From NCBI GenBank assembly GCA_016703525.1, contig JADJBW010000021.1, positions 1 through 57,671 of the forward strand: DNA of 57,671 bases, read 5' to 3'. Within the stretch, counting starts at the first letter, position 1. Every line of letters starts with the position of its first letter. This DNA comes from Actinomycetota bacterium. Lineage in GTDB: Bacteria; Actinomycetota; Acidimicrobiia; Acidimicrobiales; Microtrichaceae. This document shows, in pieces, positions 13,959-23,404 of the stretch. The translations under genes and the position numbers were made by a program. The notes beneath the pieces are model-generated. The model had not been told where the DNA came from. It saw only the letters and a program-made list of their open reading frames with translations, and searched no databases.

Positions 13959-14915
13959 TCAGGTGTGCGCCCGGACGGCACCAAACGCGCGCACGAGCGC
14001 CGAGATGGCCGACCGTTCGTAGGCAGCCGACGACGGCAGCAGCCTCGTGAAGGCGAAGCTGGCATGCACGTGTCCGCGCAGCCGCGTGTGTTGCGTCGCA
14101 ACACCGGCGCGTTCGAGCGCCGCCGCGTACGCGGCGCCGTCGCCGCGGAGCCGGTCGAATTCGGCCGTCATGATCCACGCCGGGGCCAACCCGGCGTGCG
14201 ACGGAGCGAGCAGCGGAGACGCCAGCGGATCGGTCGGATCGGCGTCGCCCAGGTACGTCTCGGTGTACTCATGCAGGATCGCTTCGTCGAGCAGGTAGCC
14301 GTCGGGCACGTTCGCGTGGCCCTCTTGACCGAACGTCATGTCGGTCGCCGGCACATCGAGCCATTGGTGACACAGCCTCGGCCCGTGCCGATCGCGGGCG
14401 ATCAGTGCACAGACCGCGGCGAGGTTCGCACCGGCCGATTCGCCGCCGATCGCCACCCGGTCGGGATCGATGCCCAACGCCGCCGCGTGCTCAACCGCCC
14501 AACACAACGCGGAATAGCAATCCTCTACCGCGGTCGGGAAGCGGTTCTCCGGCGCCATGCGATAGTCGACGGACACGACGACGCACGACGCGCCGGCCGA
14601 CACTGCGGTGCAGCGCGGGTCCCGCTCGTCGATCGTTCCGACGCACCAGCCGCCCCCGTGGAGAAACACGTACAACGGGAACGGCCCGGTCCCGACGGGC
14701 CGGTACACCCGAACCCGGATCGATCCGCCGTCGACGGGCACCTGGTGATGCTCGATCGCTGCGGGCCGCGGACCGGACCGCATCACAAGCCAGCCCAGCA
14801 TGCGGGACTGCGCGGCCGAGCGCGCACGCCGAACGACGACCGGAACCGACGGGTCGTGTCGCTCGGCGCGGCGGCCGAGCGCGACGACGGGCCGCAGCCG
14901 CGGCTCGAGGCTCAC
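13959..14915 (-). CDS. HSL-family alpha/beta hydrolase (esterase)
   Basis: Predicted carboxylesterase of 318 residues in the hormone-sensitive-lipase family. It has the oxyanion motif HGGGW, the nucleophile elbow GESAG (Ser), an Asp in the AEFDRLRGDG segment, and a His in GHVHASF, completing a catalytic triad. The first codon overlaps the stop of the upstream alkylsulfatase-like gene by 4 bases, so the two are likely translated together. The natural substrate cannot be deduced; a fatty or sulfated ester fits the neighbour. Confidence 0.88.
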   Translation of the reverse strand: MSLEPRLRPVVALGRRAERHDPSVPVVVRRARSAAQSRMLGWLVMRSGPRPAAIEHHQVPVDGGSIRVRVYRPVGTGPFPLYVFLHGGGWCVGTIDERDPRCTAVSAGASCVVVSVDYRMAPENRFPTAVEDCYSALCWAVEHAAALGIDPDRVAIGGESAGANLAAVCALIARDRHGPRLCHQWLDVPATDMTFGQEGHANVPDGYLLDEAILHEYTETYLGDADPTDPLASPLLAPSHAGLAPAWIMTAEFDRLRGDGAAYAAALERAGVATQHTRLRGHVHASFAFTRLLPSSAAYERSAISALVRAFGAVRAHT

Positions 14916-16789
14916 GATGCCGACCGCTGCGGTTCGACGATGTTGAAATCGAAGGCGAACGTGTCGATATGGCCGAAGATGTGGCCGAGCGCCGCGAGGT
15001 CGCCCTCCACGGCCAGACGGCCGTCGGCCATGGCATCGAGTGCGTTCAGTTCGCCCATCAACATCTTCAGGAACGTCGCACGCGTCGTCGTGATGGTCGC
15101 GTCGGCGGCTTGGTCGTGTCGGCCCGGCGACGCGTGGATCGCCTGGTGGTCGAGGCCGAGCACCCAGCGTTCGTCGAGGTCGGTGAACTCCCAGTTGACC
15201 GTCGCCGAGAGCCCCACCACCTCCTCGGCGCGCAATCGGACGCCGATGGCGTCGAAGGCCAGCTCGATGGTGAGCGCCGCACCGATCGCCGTGCGGGCGC
15301 CCAGCGGTGTGCGCGGCTCGCGCAGCTCACGCGCCCCGGTGAGGTAGGCGTTGCGGAACGTTGCGGACTCGGACTGGTATCCGAGCTGCTCGAGCGCATC
15401 GGCCTGCAGCGATCGGGCTCCTGCGTGATCGGGCTCGGCGAATACCGCGTGGTTCACGACCTCGACCACCCAGCGGTAGTCGCCCTCGTCGAAGGCGATC
15501 TGCGCCTTGCGCACCACCTCGTCGACACCGCCCATGAACTCCACGTAGCGACGGCCCGCCTCCTGCGGCGGATGCGGGTTGAGGTGCGCAGGGTTCCCGT
15601 CGTACCAGCTGAGATAGCGCTGGTACACGGCAGCGATGTTGTGACGCAGGTGGCCGTAGTACCCGCGGGTGTGCCCCTGATCGAGGAAGGTCTGGGGCAG
15701 ATCGAGCCGAGCGGCGATCTCGGACGGCGTCTGGCCGTGCGACGCGAAGCGCATGGTCTGATCGTGGATCCATCGGTACAGGTCGCGCTGCAGCCGGAGG
15801 AACGACCGCACGTCGTCGGCGCCGAAGCGAGGCCAGTGATGCGACGCGAACGCCACGTCGGTCCGGCCGCCGAACAGGTCGAGCGCCTCGTTGATGTACT
15901 TCGACCAGGCGAGCGTGTCGCGAGCCTGAGCGCCCCGGATGGGGATCAGATTGTGCATCGTGTGCGTGCAGTTCTCCGCCAGGCACAGCCAGCGCCGGTC
16001 CGGGAAGTAGAAGTGCATCTCCGCCGGCGCCTCGGAATGCGGCGTGTTCTGGAACACGATGCGCACACCGTCGACCGTGCGCTCCTCACCGGTCTCCCGC
16101 ACGGTGTATGTCGGGGCGATCAGGCCGGTCGGGCCCAGCGCGATCGCCTTGCCGAGCCCGCAGTCCACGTGCGAGCGCGGTCCCGGGGGAAGCGCGGTGC
16201 CGAACTGATAGGTCGCGCGCCGCGCCATCGCTGGGCCGGCGATCACGTTCTCGGCCACGACCTCGCGCATGAACCCGTCAGGTGCGATGACCTCGCAGTC
16301 GCCCGCGTCGACCGTCTGCTGGTCGACGACGCCCAACACGCCGCCGTAGTGGTCGAGATGGGAGTGGGTGTAGATCACAGCGGTCACCGGGCGCGAACCC
16401 AGCGTGTCGTTGGCGAGCCGGAGACACGCCGCCGCCGTGGTCGAGGTCGTGAGCGGGTCGACGATCACCCAGCCGGTGCGGCCCTCGATGAACGTGATGT
16501 TCGAGATGTCGTACCCGCGTGCCTGCCAGCAGCCCGGCGCGACCTCGAACAGGCCATGGACCGCGTTGAGCCGCGACTGCCTCCACAGCGACGGGTGGAC
16601 CGCCGGGTCGGGCTCGTCGGAGTCGAGAAACGCGTAGCGGCTCAGGTCCCAGGTACCGTCGATCTTCCCGTCGGGGATCTGTGCCAGGAGTCCGCGGCGC
16701 GCTCGCTCGAAGTCGTCCGGGTCGAGGCGGTCGAGGCCGACGGATGCGGCCGCGTTGTGCAGCGCGGTGTGCGAGGTCGGCGGCCTCAT
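14912..16789 (-). CDS. Metallo-beta-lactamase-fold alkyl sulfatase-like hydrolase
   Basis: The 625-residue product matches the plan of SdsA1/YjcS alkyl sulfatases. There is an N-terminal metallo-beta-lactamase domain with THSHLDHYGG (141-150), further metal-ligand candidates in LAENCTHTMHN and SHHWP, a helical dimerisation segment, and an SCP2-like C-terminal domain from about residue 500. Family members cleave sulfate from alkyl sulfates such as SDS and use two zinc ions. No export signal is evident, unlike the secreted SdsA1. It overlaps the ilvD stop by 4 bases and the esterase start by 4 bases. A different sulfate or phosphate ester substrate is possible. Confidence 0.88.
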   Translation of the reverse strand: MRPPTSHTALHNAAASVGLDRLDPDDFERARRGLLAQIPDGKIDGTWDLSRYAFLDSDEPDPAVHPSLWRQSRLNAVHGLFEVAPGCWQARGYDISNITFIEGRTGWVIVDPLTTSTTAAACLRLANDTLGSRPVTAVIYTHSHLDHYGGVLGVVDQQTVDAGDCEVIAPDGFMREVVAENVIAGPAMARRATYQFGTALPPGPRSHVDCGLGKAIALGPTGLIAPTYTVRETGEERTVDGVRIVFQNTPHSEAPAEMHFYFPDRRWLCLAENCTHTMHNLIPIRGAQARDTLAWSKYINEALDLFGGRTDVAFASHHWPRFGADDVRSFLRLQRDLYRWIHDQTMRFASHGQTPSEIAARLDLPQTFLDQGHTRGYYGHLRHNIAAVYQRYLSWYDGNPAHLNPHPPQEAGRRYVEFMGGVDEVVRKAQIAFDEGDYRWVVEVVNHAVFAEPDHAGARSLQADALEQLGYQSESATFRNAYLTGARELREPRTPLGARTAIGAALTIELAFDAIGVRLRAEEVVGLSATVNWEFTDLDERWVLGLDHQAIHASPGRHDQAADATITTTRATFLKMLMGELNALDAMADGRLAVEGDLAALGHIFGHIDTFAFDFNIVEPQRSAS

Positions 16790-18642
16790 CGCCCCACCAC
16801 CTGCGACACGTCACGGACAGCACCTCGGGCCGCCGATGTCGTCATCGCCGCATAGGCCTGGAGGGCCGGCGAGATCGGCCGGTCACGGCCGGCCGGCCGA
16901 TAGGCGTCGGCACCGCGTGCCGACTCCGCCGACCGCCGCGACGCCAGTTCGTCGTCGTCGAGGGCGAGGCGAATGGTGCGCGCCGGGATATCGATCTCGA
17001 TCAGGTCGCCGTCGCGGACCAGCGCGATCAGGCCGCCCTCGGCCGCCTCGGGCGAGACGTGACCGATCGACAGCCCGGAGGTGCCCCCGGAGAAGCGCCC
17101 ATCGGTCAACAACGCGCACGCCCGCCCGAGCCCGCGGCTCTTGATGTACGAGGTCGGGTACAGCATCTCCTGCATGCCGGGTCCGCCGCGGGGGCCTTCG
17201 TAGCGGAGGACCACGACGTCGCCCGCCTGCACCTCGTCACCGAGGATGCCCTCGACGGCCGCGTCCTGGCTCTCGTACACCCGCGCTGGTCCGCTGAAGC
17301 GGAAGATCTCCTCGTCGACACCGGCCGTCTTGACGATGCAGCCGTCCTCGGCGAGGTTGCCGAAGAGCACGGCCAGCCCGCCCTCGGTCGTGTACGCGTG
17401 GTCGACCGAGCGAATGCAACCGGACTCGCGGTCGGTGTCGAGGCTCGGCCATCGGGTGTCCTGGCTGAACGCCACCTGGGTCGGGCGTCCCGCGGGGCCG
17501 GCGGACCAGAGGTGGCGAGCGGCGTCGGTGCACTCGGAGCTGGCGAGGTCCCAAGCGGCCAGCGCGTCGGCCAACGTGGCGCTGTGCACGGTCGGTGCCG
17601 ATGCGTCGATCAGCCCGGCGCGGGCCAGTTCGCCGAGGATCGCCGGAATCCCGCCGGCACGGTGGACGTCCTCGATGTGGTACCGGTCGGTCGCCGGCGC
17701 CACCTTGCAGATGTTCGGCACCCTCCGGCTCAAGGCGTCGATGTCGGCCATCGAGAAGTCGACACCGCCCTCCTGCGCCGCGGCCAGGATGTGCAGCACC
17801 GTGTTGGTGCTCCCACCCATCGCGATGTCGAGCGCCATCGCGTTCTCGAAGGCGCGACGATCGGCGATCGACCGAGGCAGCACCGATGCGTCGTCCTCGT
17901 CGTAGAAGCGGCGAGCCAGATCGACGATCGTCCGACCGGCGCGCAGGAACAGTTCGCGGCGGTCGGCGTGGGTGGCGAGCGTGGTGCCGTTGCCGGGCAG
18001 CGACAGGCCGAGCGCCTCGGTGAGGCAGTTCATCGAGTTGGCGGTGAACATGCCCGAACACGAGCCGCAGGTCGGGCAGGCCGAGCGCTCGATCGACTCA
18101 ACATCTTCGTCGGAGACCGAACGGTCGCCCGCCTTGACCATCGCCGAGATCAGGTCGATCTTGACCGACTCGCCCCCGAGCCGGGTCTTGCCGGCCTCCA
18201 TGGGCCCTCCCGACACGAACACCGCGGGGATGTTCAGCCGCATCGCCGCCATGAGCATTCCCGGCGTGATCTTGTCGCAGTTCGAGATGCACACCAGCGC
18301 ATCCGCGCAATGCGCCTGCACCATGTACTCGACCGAGTCCGCGATCAGGTCGCGGCTCGGCAGCGAATACAACATGCCGCCGTGGCCCATCGCGATGCCG
18401 TCGTCGACCGCGATGGTGTTGAACTCCTTGGCGACACCACCGGCGGCGACGATCTCGTCGGCCACCAGCTGGCCGAGATCCTTCAAATGAACGTGACCGG
18501 GAACGAACTGGGTGAACGAGTTCGCGACGGCGACGATCGGCTTGTCGAAGTCGGCCTCCGTCATCCCCGTCGCGCGCCAGAGCGCTCGTGCTCCCGCCAT
18601 GTTTCGCCCGGCGGTGGTCGTTTTCGATCGATACTGCGGCAT
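16786..18642 (-). CDS. ilvD: Dihydroxy-acid dehydratase
   Basis: Third enzyme of valine/isoleucine synthesis (also needed for pantothenate), forming 2-keto acids from dihydroxy acids with an Fe-S cluster. The 618 residues match the usual length of about 616. Cluster ligands are visible in ISNCDKITPGM and CPTCGSCSGMF. The start is taken at ATG 18642 (MPQYRSKTTTAGRNMAGAR), the conserved N-terminus; the frame is open upstream but not conserved-looking. Having an alkylsulfatase and an esterase overlapping downstream is unusual for ilvD. Confidence 0.96.
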   Translation of the reverse strand: MPQYRSKTTTAGRNMAGARALWRATGMTEADFDKPIVAVANSFTQFVPGHVHLKDLGQLVADEIVAAGGVAKEFNTIAVDDGIAMGHGGMLYSLPSRDLIADSVEYMVQAHCADALVCISNCDKITPGMLMAAMRLNIPAVFVSGGPMEAGKTRLGGESVKIDLISAMVKAGDRSVSDEDVESIERSACPTCGSCSGMFTANSMNCLTEALGLSLPGNGTTLATHADRRELFLRAGRTIVDLARRFYDEDDASVLPRSIADRRAFENAMALDIAMGGSTNTVLHILAAAQEGGVDFSMADIDALSRRVPNICKVAPATDRYHIEDVHRAGGIPAILGELARAGLIDASAPTVHSATLADALAAWDLASSECTDAARHLWSAGPAGRPTQVAFSQDTRWPSLDTDRESGCIRSVDHAYTTEGGLAVLFGNLAEDGCIVKTAGVDEEIFRFSGPARVYESQDAAVEGILGDEVQAGDVVVLRYEGPRGGPGMQEMLYPTSYIKSRGLGRACALLTDGRFSGGTSGLSIGHVSPEAAEGGLIALVRDGDLIEIDIPARTIRLALDDDELASRRSAESARGADAYRPAGRDRPISPALQAYAAMTTSAARGAVRDVSQVVGR

Positions 18643-18791
18643 GCCCGCCAAACTACCGGCGGCACGCCCAGGACTCGGCTCCGATTGCCGCACATCGAGC
18701 GGGCGGCGAACCGGCACCCGCTCGCGAACCTCTGCAATGATGACCGTCGGCCGCGGCCGATCGACCATCACCCACCTGCAAGGCGGATTCC

Positions 18792-20402
18792 ATGGCAGTA
18801 CGTCAGGCTCGAATCGTCATGCTGGCGGCAGCCTCGCTCCTTGCGGCGAGCTGCAGCGGCAATGACACACAACAGACCGTCGAGGCTTCCACGACGACGG
18901 TGAAGGCCGCCTCGACCTCCGGTGGCGACCCGGCAGCGAAGCCCGGCGGCGACCTGGTGGTCGGCGTGGAGGCATCGCCGGAGAACATCGACCCGCTCGC
19001 CGGAACCGGCGGGTCATCGGTGTCCGCCGCGGCGCTGGCCATGACCGCCCTGTACAACAGCATCGGCACCCGGGACGGCGACGGCAAGCTCGTCCCCGAA
19101 CTCGCCGAGTCGTGGACGAGTAGCGCCGACTTCGCCACATGGACCGTCATGCTTCGCCCCGAGGCCACATTCAGCGACGGCACACCCGTCGACGCCGCGG
19201 CCATCGTCGCGAACTACACCGTCCGAGCGGACGAATCGATGTGCCAGTGCGCTCCGGTGTTTGCTGGGATCCACGCCGCAGCAACCGACGACGCGACCGT
19301 CACATTCACGCTCGACACACCGAACGCCCGGTTCCCCGACCAGCGCTTCTTCGACGCGATCATGGCGCCGTCAACCCTGACCGCTGGCACCGACCGCGAG
19401 CGAGCCCCCGTGGGTTCGGGGCCGTTCCTGCTCACCGATCGCGACCGGCTCGAGTTCACCAAGAACGCTTCGTACTGGAAGAAGGACTCGGAAGGCCGCC
19501 AACTCCCCTACCTCGACTCGTTCCGGGTCTCGCCTATTCAGGATCCCAAAGTGCGTCTGACCGCGCTCCAAAAAGGCGAGCTCGACGTGATGGAGTCCTT
19601 CGACGGCCCCACGCTCAACGAGGCCAAGGGCGACAAGAAGCTCAACGTCCAGGTCTCGGCTGGCGACACCATCGTCATCATCGGGAACCAGAGTCGCCCC
19701 GCGATCTCGGATCCCGACGTGCGCGAGGCCCTCGCCCTCGCCGTCGACCGCGACGCGCTCGCGGCGAGCTACCTACCCGACGCCTTCGCCCCCACCTACT
19801 CGTTCGTCGCCGCCGACAGCCCCTTCAAGATCGAGACCGAGTTTCCCAGGTACGACGCCGCAGCGGCCAAGAAGCTGGTCGAGAAGGTCAAGGCGAGGGG
19901 CGACGACGAGCACCTGAAGGTCCGTATCGTGTGCGCCAAGCTGCCCGAAGCGGAGGCGCTGCTCGCCGTGGCGGTGAACCAGCTGAAGGACGTCGGCATC
20001 CAGGCGGAACTCTCGATGCTCGACGTCGGTGAGTACGCAGCGCAGGTGCTGGCCGGGGGCGGCGAGTGGGACCTCGCCTGCACCCGCCTCGCTGCCATCC
20101 GCAGCGACCCTGCCGGGCTCGGCGAGTTCCTCATCGGCGGACGGCCGGGCAACGTGGCGAAGTACGCGAGCCCGGAGGTCGACCGGCTCTTCGCCGAGGA
20201 CCAGACCGAATCCGATCAGACGAAGCGGGAGGACACATTCGAGAAGATCGTCGCCGCCCTCGTGAAGGACCTCCCATACGTGCCGCTGCTCACCGCGAAC
20301 AACGGCCTCATCAACGGGCCCAAGGCGCACAATGTCATCGGCATCGACCTCGGGTGGCCGACCAAGCCGGCCATCGAGGTGATGTGGGCCAGTGGCGACT
20401 GA
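18792..20402 (+). CDS. Family 5 (peptide-type) ABC substrate-binding lipoprotein
   Basis: Extracytoplasmic binding protein of 536 residues. A signal peptide with lipobox LAASC (C21) is followed by a Ser/Thr-rich linker and the SBP_bac_5 fold, with the typical LVPELAESW and FSDGTPVDAAAIVANY segments. Family members bind oligopeptides, nickel complexes or sugars; the ligand is not visible here. An AAGGCGG Shine-Dalgarno precedes the ATG. It overlaps the first permease gene by 11 bases, so the three transport genes form one operon. Confidence 0.9.
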   Translation: MAVRQARIVMLAAASLLAASCSGNDTQQTVEASTTTVKAASTSGGDPAAKPGGDLVVGVEASPENIDPLAGTGGSSVSAAALAMTALYNSIGTRDGDGKLVPELAESWTSSADFATWTVMLRPEATFSDGTPVDAAAIVANYTVRADESMCQCAPVFAGIHAAATDDATVTFTLDTPNARFPDQRFFDAIMAPSTLTAGTDRERAPVGSGPFLLTDRDRLEFTKNASYWKKDSEGRQLPYLDSFRVSPIQDPKVRLTALQKGELDVMESFDGPTLNEAKGDKKLNVQVSAGDTIVIIGNQSRPAISDPDVREALALAVDRDALAASYLPDAFAPTYSFVAADSPFKIETEFPRYDAAAAKKLVEKVKARGDDEHLKVRIVCAKLPEAEALLAVAVNQLKDVGIQAELSMLDVGEYAAQVLAGGGEWDLACTRLAAIRSDPAGLGEFLIGGRPGNVAKYASPEVDRLFAEDQTESDQTKREDTFEKIVAALVKDLPYVPLLTANNGLINGPKAHNVIGIDLGWPTKPAIEVMWASGD

Positions 20403-21462
20403 TCACCGATCCCGAAGGGCGGCCGTCGCCGCGGCGAAGGCCGAGCGGGGCGAGCGTCACAGCGACGGCGACACCCGCATGCCGATCGCCGCAGCGCGTC
20501 GCGTTGTCCTGGTGTGCGCCGCCCTGGTCGGCATCATGGCGTTCGTGTCGGCCGCGACGTTCTTCCTGCTCCGCACCACGCGCGACCCGATACCGATCGT
20601 CGCGGCGCAGCGGCAACTCGACCCGAGCGACCCGGCAGTGCGAGCGAAGCTCGAAGCCGAACTGGGAACCGACCGGCCGCTCGTCGTGCAGTACGGCGAT
20701 TGGCTCGGCCACGCCGTTCGCGGCGACCTCGGCACGTCGTACCTGAACGAGGATCGAACGGTTGCCGACACCATCGGTCGGGCGCTTCCGATCAACCTCG
20801 AGCTGGTCGTGCTCGCCCAACTCATCGCACTCGCCGTCGGCGTCCCCCTCGGACTCGCCGCCGGCGCACGATCGGGCAGCCTGCTCGACCGGACGATCTC
20901 GAGTACCTCGGCGGTGCTGCTGTCGGCGCCCGGATTCGTGGTCGCGCTGGTCCTCATCACGATCTTCGCCGTCGGGCTCGACTGGTTTCCGGTGAGCGCG
21001 TCCGGGTACGTCGGGCTGTTCGAGTCGCCCGGCGAGAACCTCCGTCAGATGGCGTTGCCAGCGATCTCGCTCGCGATCCCGATGATCGGCGTGTACGCGC
21101 GGATCCTTCGATCCGACATGGAATCGACCATGCAACAGGACTTCATCCTCGTCGCCCGGGCCAAGGGGCTCCGCCCGGTGCGGGTGCTCGTTCGCCATGC
21201 GTTCCGCCCGTCGTCGCTGTCGCTGATCCCGGTCGTCGCGCTGCAGTTCGGCGGCCTGCTCGGCGGATCGATCTTCGTGGAGCGCCTGTTCGCGTTTCCC
21301 GCCGGGCTCGGCACCAGCCTCGCAATCGCCGCGATCGTGCCCGACATCCCCATGCTGCTCGGCATCACCGTCGTCGTTGCGCTGACCTTCGCGATCGTCA
21401 CGATTCTCGCCGACCTCCTCGCCAAGTTCGCCGACCCCCGGATCGGCTCGGGGTCCACATGA
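20392..21462 (+). CDS. ABC transporter permease, DppB type
   Basis: Inner-membrane subunit of the peptide/nickel family, 356 residues. It has an N-terminal helix (about 36-58), an extracytoplasmic loop, and a five-helix core with the EAA-type loop near FILVARAKGLRPVRVLVRHA, the contact site for an ATPase. The GTG at 20392 is used because the frame starts inside the preceding gene; an internal ATG (MPIAAARR, about residue 30) is an alternative start. No ATPase gene follows in the window. Confidence 0.9.
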   Translation: MATDHRSRRAAVAAAKAERGERHSDGDTRMPIAAARRVVLVCAALVGIMAFVSAATFFLLRTTRDPIPIVAAQRQLDPSDPAVRAKLEAELGTDRPLVVQYGDWLGHAVRGDLGTSYLNEDRTVADTIGRALPINLELVVLAQLIALAVGVPLGLAAGARSGSLLDRTISSTSAVLLSAPGFVVALVLITIFAVGLDWFPVSASGYVGLFESPGENLRQMALPAISLAIPMIGVYARILRSDMESTMQQDFILVARAKGLRPVRVLVRHAFRPSSLSLIPVVALQFGGLLGGSIFVERLFAFPAGLGTSLAIAAIVPDIPMLLGITVVVALTFAIVTILADLLAKFADPRIGSGST

Positions 21463-22406
21463 GCTCCGCCACCGAAAGGCGCACTCGTCTCGGCGTGGGC
21501 GGCATCATCGCGCTCACATGGGTGTCGCTCGTGCTCCTCCTCGCCGTCGCCGGGCCCCTGCTGCCGTTGCCGGATCCGTCGCGTCAGGCGCCGTGCGCCA
21601 CCAAGCAGCCCAAGCCCGAAACCGGGCCGGACGGCCGCCCGGTCGAAGTGGACGGGCGCGTGCGAATGGTGCCGCAACCCGGTTGTTCGTTCCAGCAGGC
21701 CGCCGATGATCGTCCTGGCGCCCAGCCCAGCCCAGCCCACGCCTTCGGCACCGACCAGATCGGGCGCGACCTGCTGTCGCGTGTCGTCGCCGGGAGCCGC
21801 AACGTCGCGATCATCGCGTTCGGGTCGGTGATGACCGCCATCGTGATCGGCGGCTCGATCGGCATGGCCTCGGCGTTCGTCGGCGGTCGGGTCGACCAGG
21901 TGGTCGCCGGCCTGAGCGCCGCGACGCTTGCCATTCCCGGCATCGTGCTCGCTATCGCCCTCGTCGGCGCCTTCGGCAAGACGCTCTTTTCGGTGTGGCT
22001 TGCCATCACGATCGGGGCGATCCCCATCCTGGTGCTGGTCACGCGCACGCAGGCCGCGTCGCTGATCACCCGCGAGTTCGTGGAGGCGTCGCGAATGTTG
22101 GGAGCGAAGCCGTCGCGGGTGCTCGTGCGCGAGGTCATGCCCAATGTCGCCCCGTTCGCTCTGGTGTTCCTCGGCCTCGGCGTCGCGCTGGCGATCGGCG
22201 CCGAAAGCGGGCTCGCGATCCTTGGCCTCGCTCCCGATGGCAGCCACACGTGGGGAGCCATCATCGCGTCGGGCACGTCGCGCATCTCCGACGCGCCCCA
22301 CATCGCGCTCATCCCGGCTGCGGTGATGACGACGACCATCTGGGCGGTCAACCGGCTCGCCGATCACGTCAGCGCCCGACTGGGCATTCGGGGGTCCTTG
22401 CTGTGA
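21459..22406 (+). CDS. ABC transporter permease, DppC type
   Basis: Second permease subunit, 315 residues, with the N-terminal helix, a long extracytoplasmic insert rich in Pro and Cys (about 40-90) and a core carrying the EAA-type loop REFVEASRMLGAKPSRVLVR. It starts with ATGA overlapping the DppB stop. The open frame continues far upstream, but only in the shadow of the first permease gene. A pair of Cys residues in the insert (APCATK and QPGCSF) could form a disulfide. Confidence 0.9.
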   Translation: MSSATERRTRLGVGGIIALTWVSLVLLLAVAGPLLPLPDPSRQAPCATKQPKPETGPDGRPVEVDGRVRMVPQPGCSFQQAADDRPGAQPSPAHAFGTDQIGRDLLSRVVAGSRNVAIIAFGSVMTAIVIGGSIGMASAFVGGRVDQVVAGLSAATLAIPGIVLAIALVGAFGKTLFSVWLAITIGAIPILVLVTRTQAASLITREFVEASRMLGAKPSRVLVREVMPNVAPFALVFLGLGVALAIGAESGLAILGLAPDGSHTWGAIIASGTSRISDAPHIALIPAAVMTTTIWAVNRLADHVSARLGIRGSLL

Positions 22407-23386
22407 AGCCCCTCACGAACGACGATCTCGCCGAAGCGACAGCGACGGTCCGACGATTCATGTCGCCGACCCCCGCCTACCCGTGGCCGCTGCTCGCGCA
22501 GGCGATCGGCACCGAGGTGTGGGTCAAGCACGAGGACGCCACCCCCACGGGCGCGTTCAAGGTGCGCGGCGGCCTGGTGTTCGCGGATCGTCTGCTGCGA
22601 GGACCCGCCGCGATCGACGGATTGGTGTCGGCAACGACCGGCAACCACGGTCAATCACTCGCGTTCGCCGACCATGCCATGGGGCTGGCGGTCACGATCG
22701 TAATTCCGCACGGCAACAGCCCGAAGAAGAACGCTGCGATGCGTGCGTTCGGCGCGACCGTCGTCGAACACGGACACGACTTCCAAGCTGCTCGTGACCA
22801 CAGCGTCGAACTGGCTGAGGAGCGATCCCTGATGCCGGTACCGCCCTTCCACCGAGACCTCGTCGCCGGCGTCGCGACCGCGACGGCCGAGCTGTTCGCC
22901 ACCGCCGGCGAACTCGACGCCATCTTCGTGCCCGTCGGGATGGGTTCGGGCATCAACGCCGCTATGGCGGTGCGGGACCTGCTCGGCGCCCCGACCGAGG
23001 TGATCGGGGTGACCGCCGCCGGAGCGCCGGCCATGGCGCGCTCGTTCGCCGCAAGCGCGGCGGTGTCGACCGAGTCCGTCGCCACCTTCGCCGACGGCGT
23101 GGCGACCCGGTCCCCGGACCCTGAGGCGCTCGCGGGTGTCCTCGCCGGCGCAGCGGACATCGTCTCGGTCACCGACGACGAGATGGCCGAGGCGATCCGC
23201 CTCCTCTTCCGCTCCACGCACCATCTCTCGTGCGGAGCGGGCGCCGCGGCGCTGGCGGCCCTCGTCGCCCAACGCGACCGCTGGCACGGCCGGAAGGTCG
23301 CCGCGATCCACACGAGCTCGAACATCGACACCCCGCTCGCGGCCACCGTTCTCGCCGGCCACACTCCGCCGTCCGGCGGGCGGTGA
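22403..23386 (+). CDS. PLP-dependent threonine/serine dehydratase-like lyase
   Basis: Fold-type II PLP enzyme of 327 residues. The Schiff-base Lys is in GAFKVRGG (about residue 50), the phosphate/cofactor loop is TTGNHGQS, and a Gly-rich loop (VGMGSGIN) follows. The TGNHGQS form is seen in hydroxy-amino-acid ammonia-lyases as well as threonine dehydratases. The C-terminal cofactor-ring segment is CGAGAAAL, where an Ala or Glu often precedes the Gly. No regulatory ACT domain is present, so a catabolic role is likely. The GTG start overlaps the DppC stop (GTGA), so it should be co-translated with the importer. Confidence 0.87.
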   Translation: MKPLTNDDLAEATATVRRFMSPTPAYPWPLLAQAIGTEVWVKHEDATPTGAFKVRGGLVFADRLLRGPAAIDGLVSATTGNHGQSLAFADHAMGLAVTIVIPHGNSPKKNAAMRAFGATVVEHGHDFQAARDHSVELAEERSLMPVPPFHRDLVAGVATATAELFATAGELDAIFVPVGMGSGINAAMAVRDLLGAPTEVIGVTAAGAPAMARSFAASAAVSTESVATFADGVATRSPDPEALAGVLAGAADIVSVTDDEMAEAIRLLFRSTHHLSCGAGAAALAALVAQRDRWHGRKVAAIHTSSNIDTPLAATVLAGHTPPSGGR

Positions 23387-23404
23387 CGAACGGACGCACG
23401 CAAC

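Noticed and set aside
14405..16855. 816-codon plus-strand frame opposite the sulfatase gene
   Set aside because: It is antisense to two well-supported genes and has Arg-rich, motif-free content.
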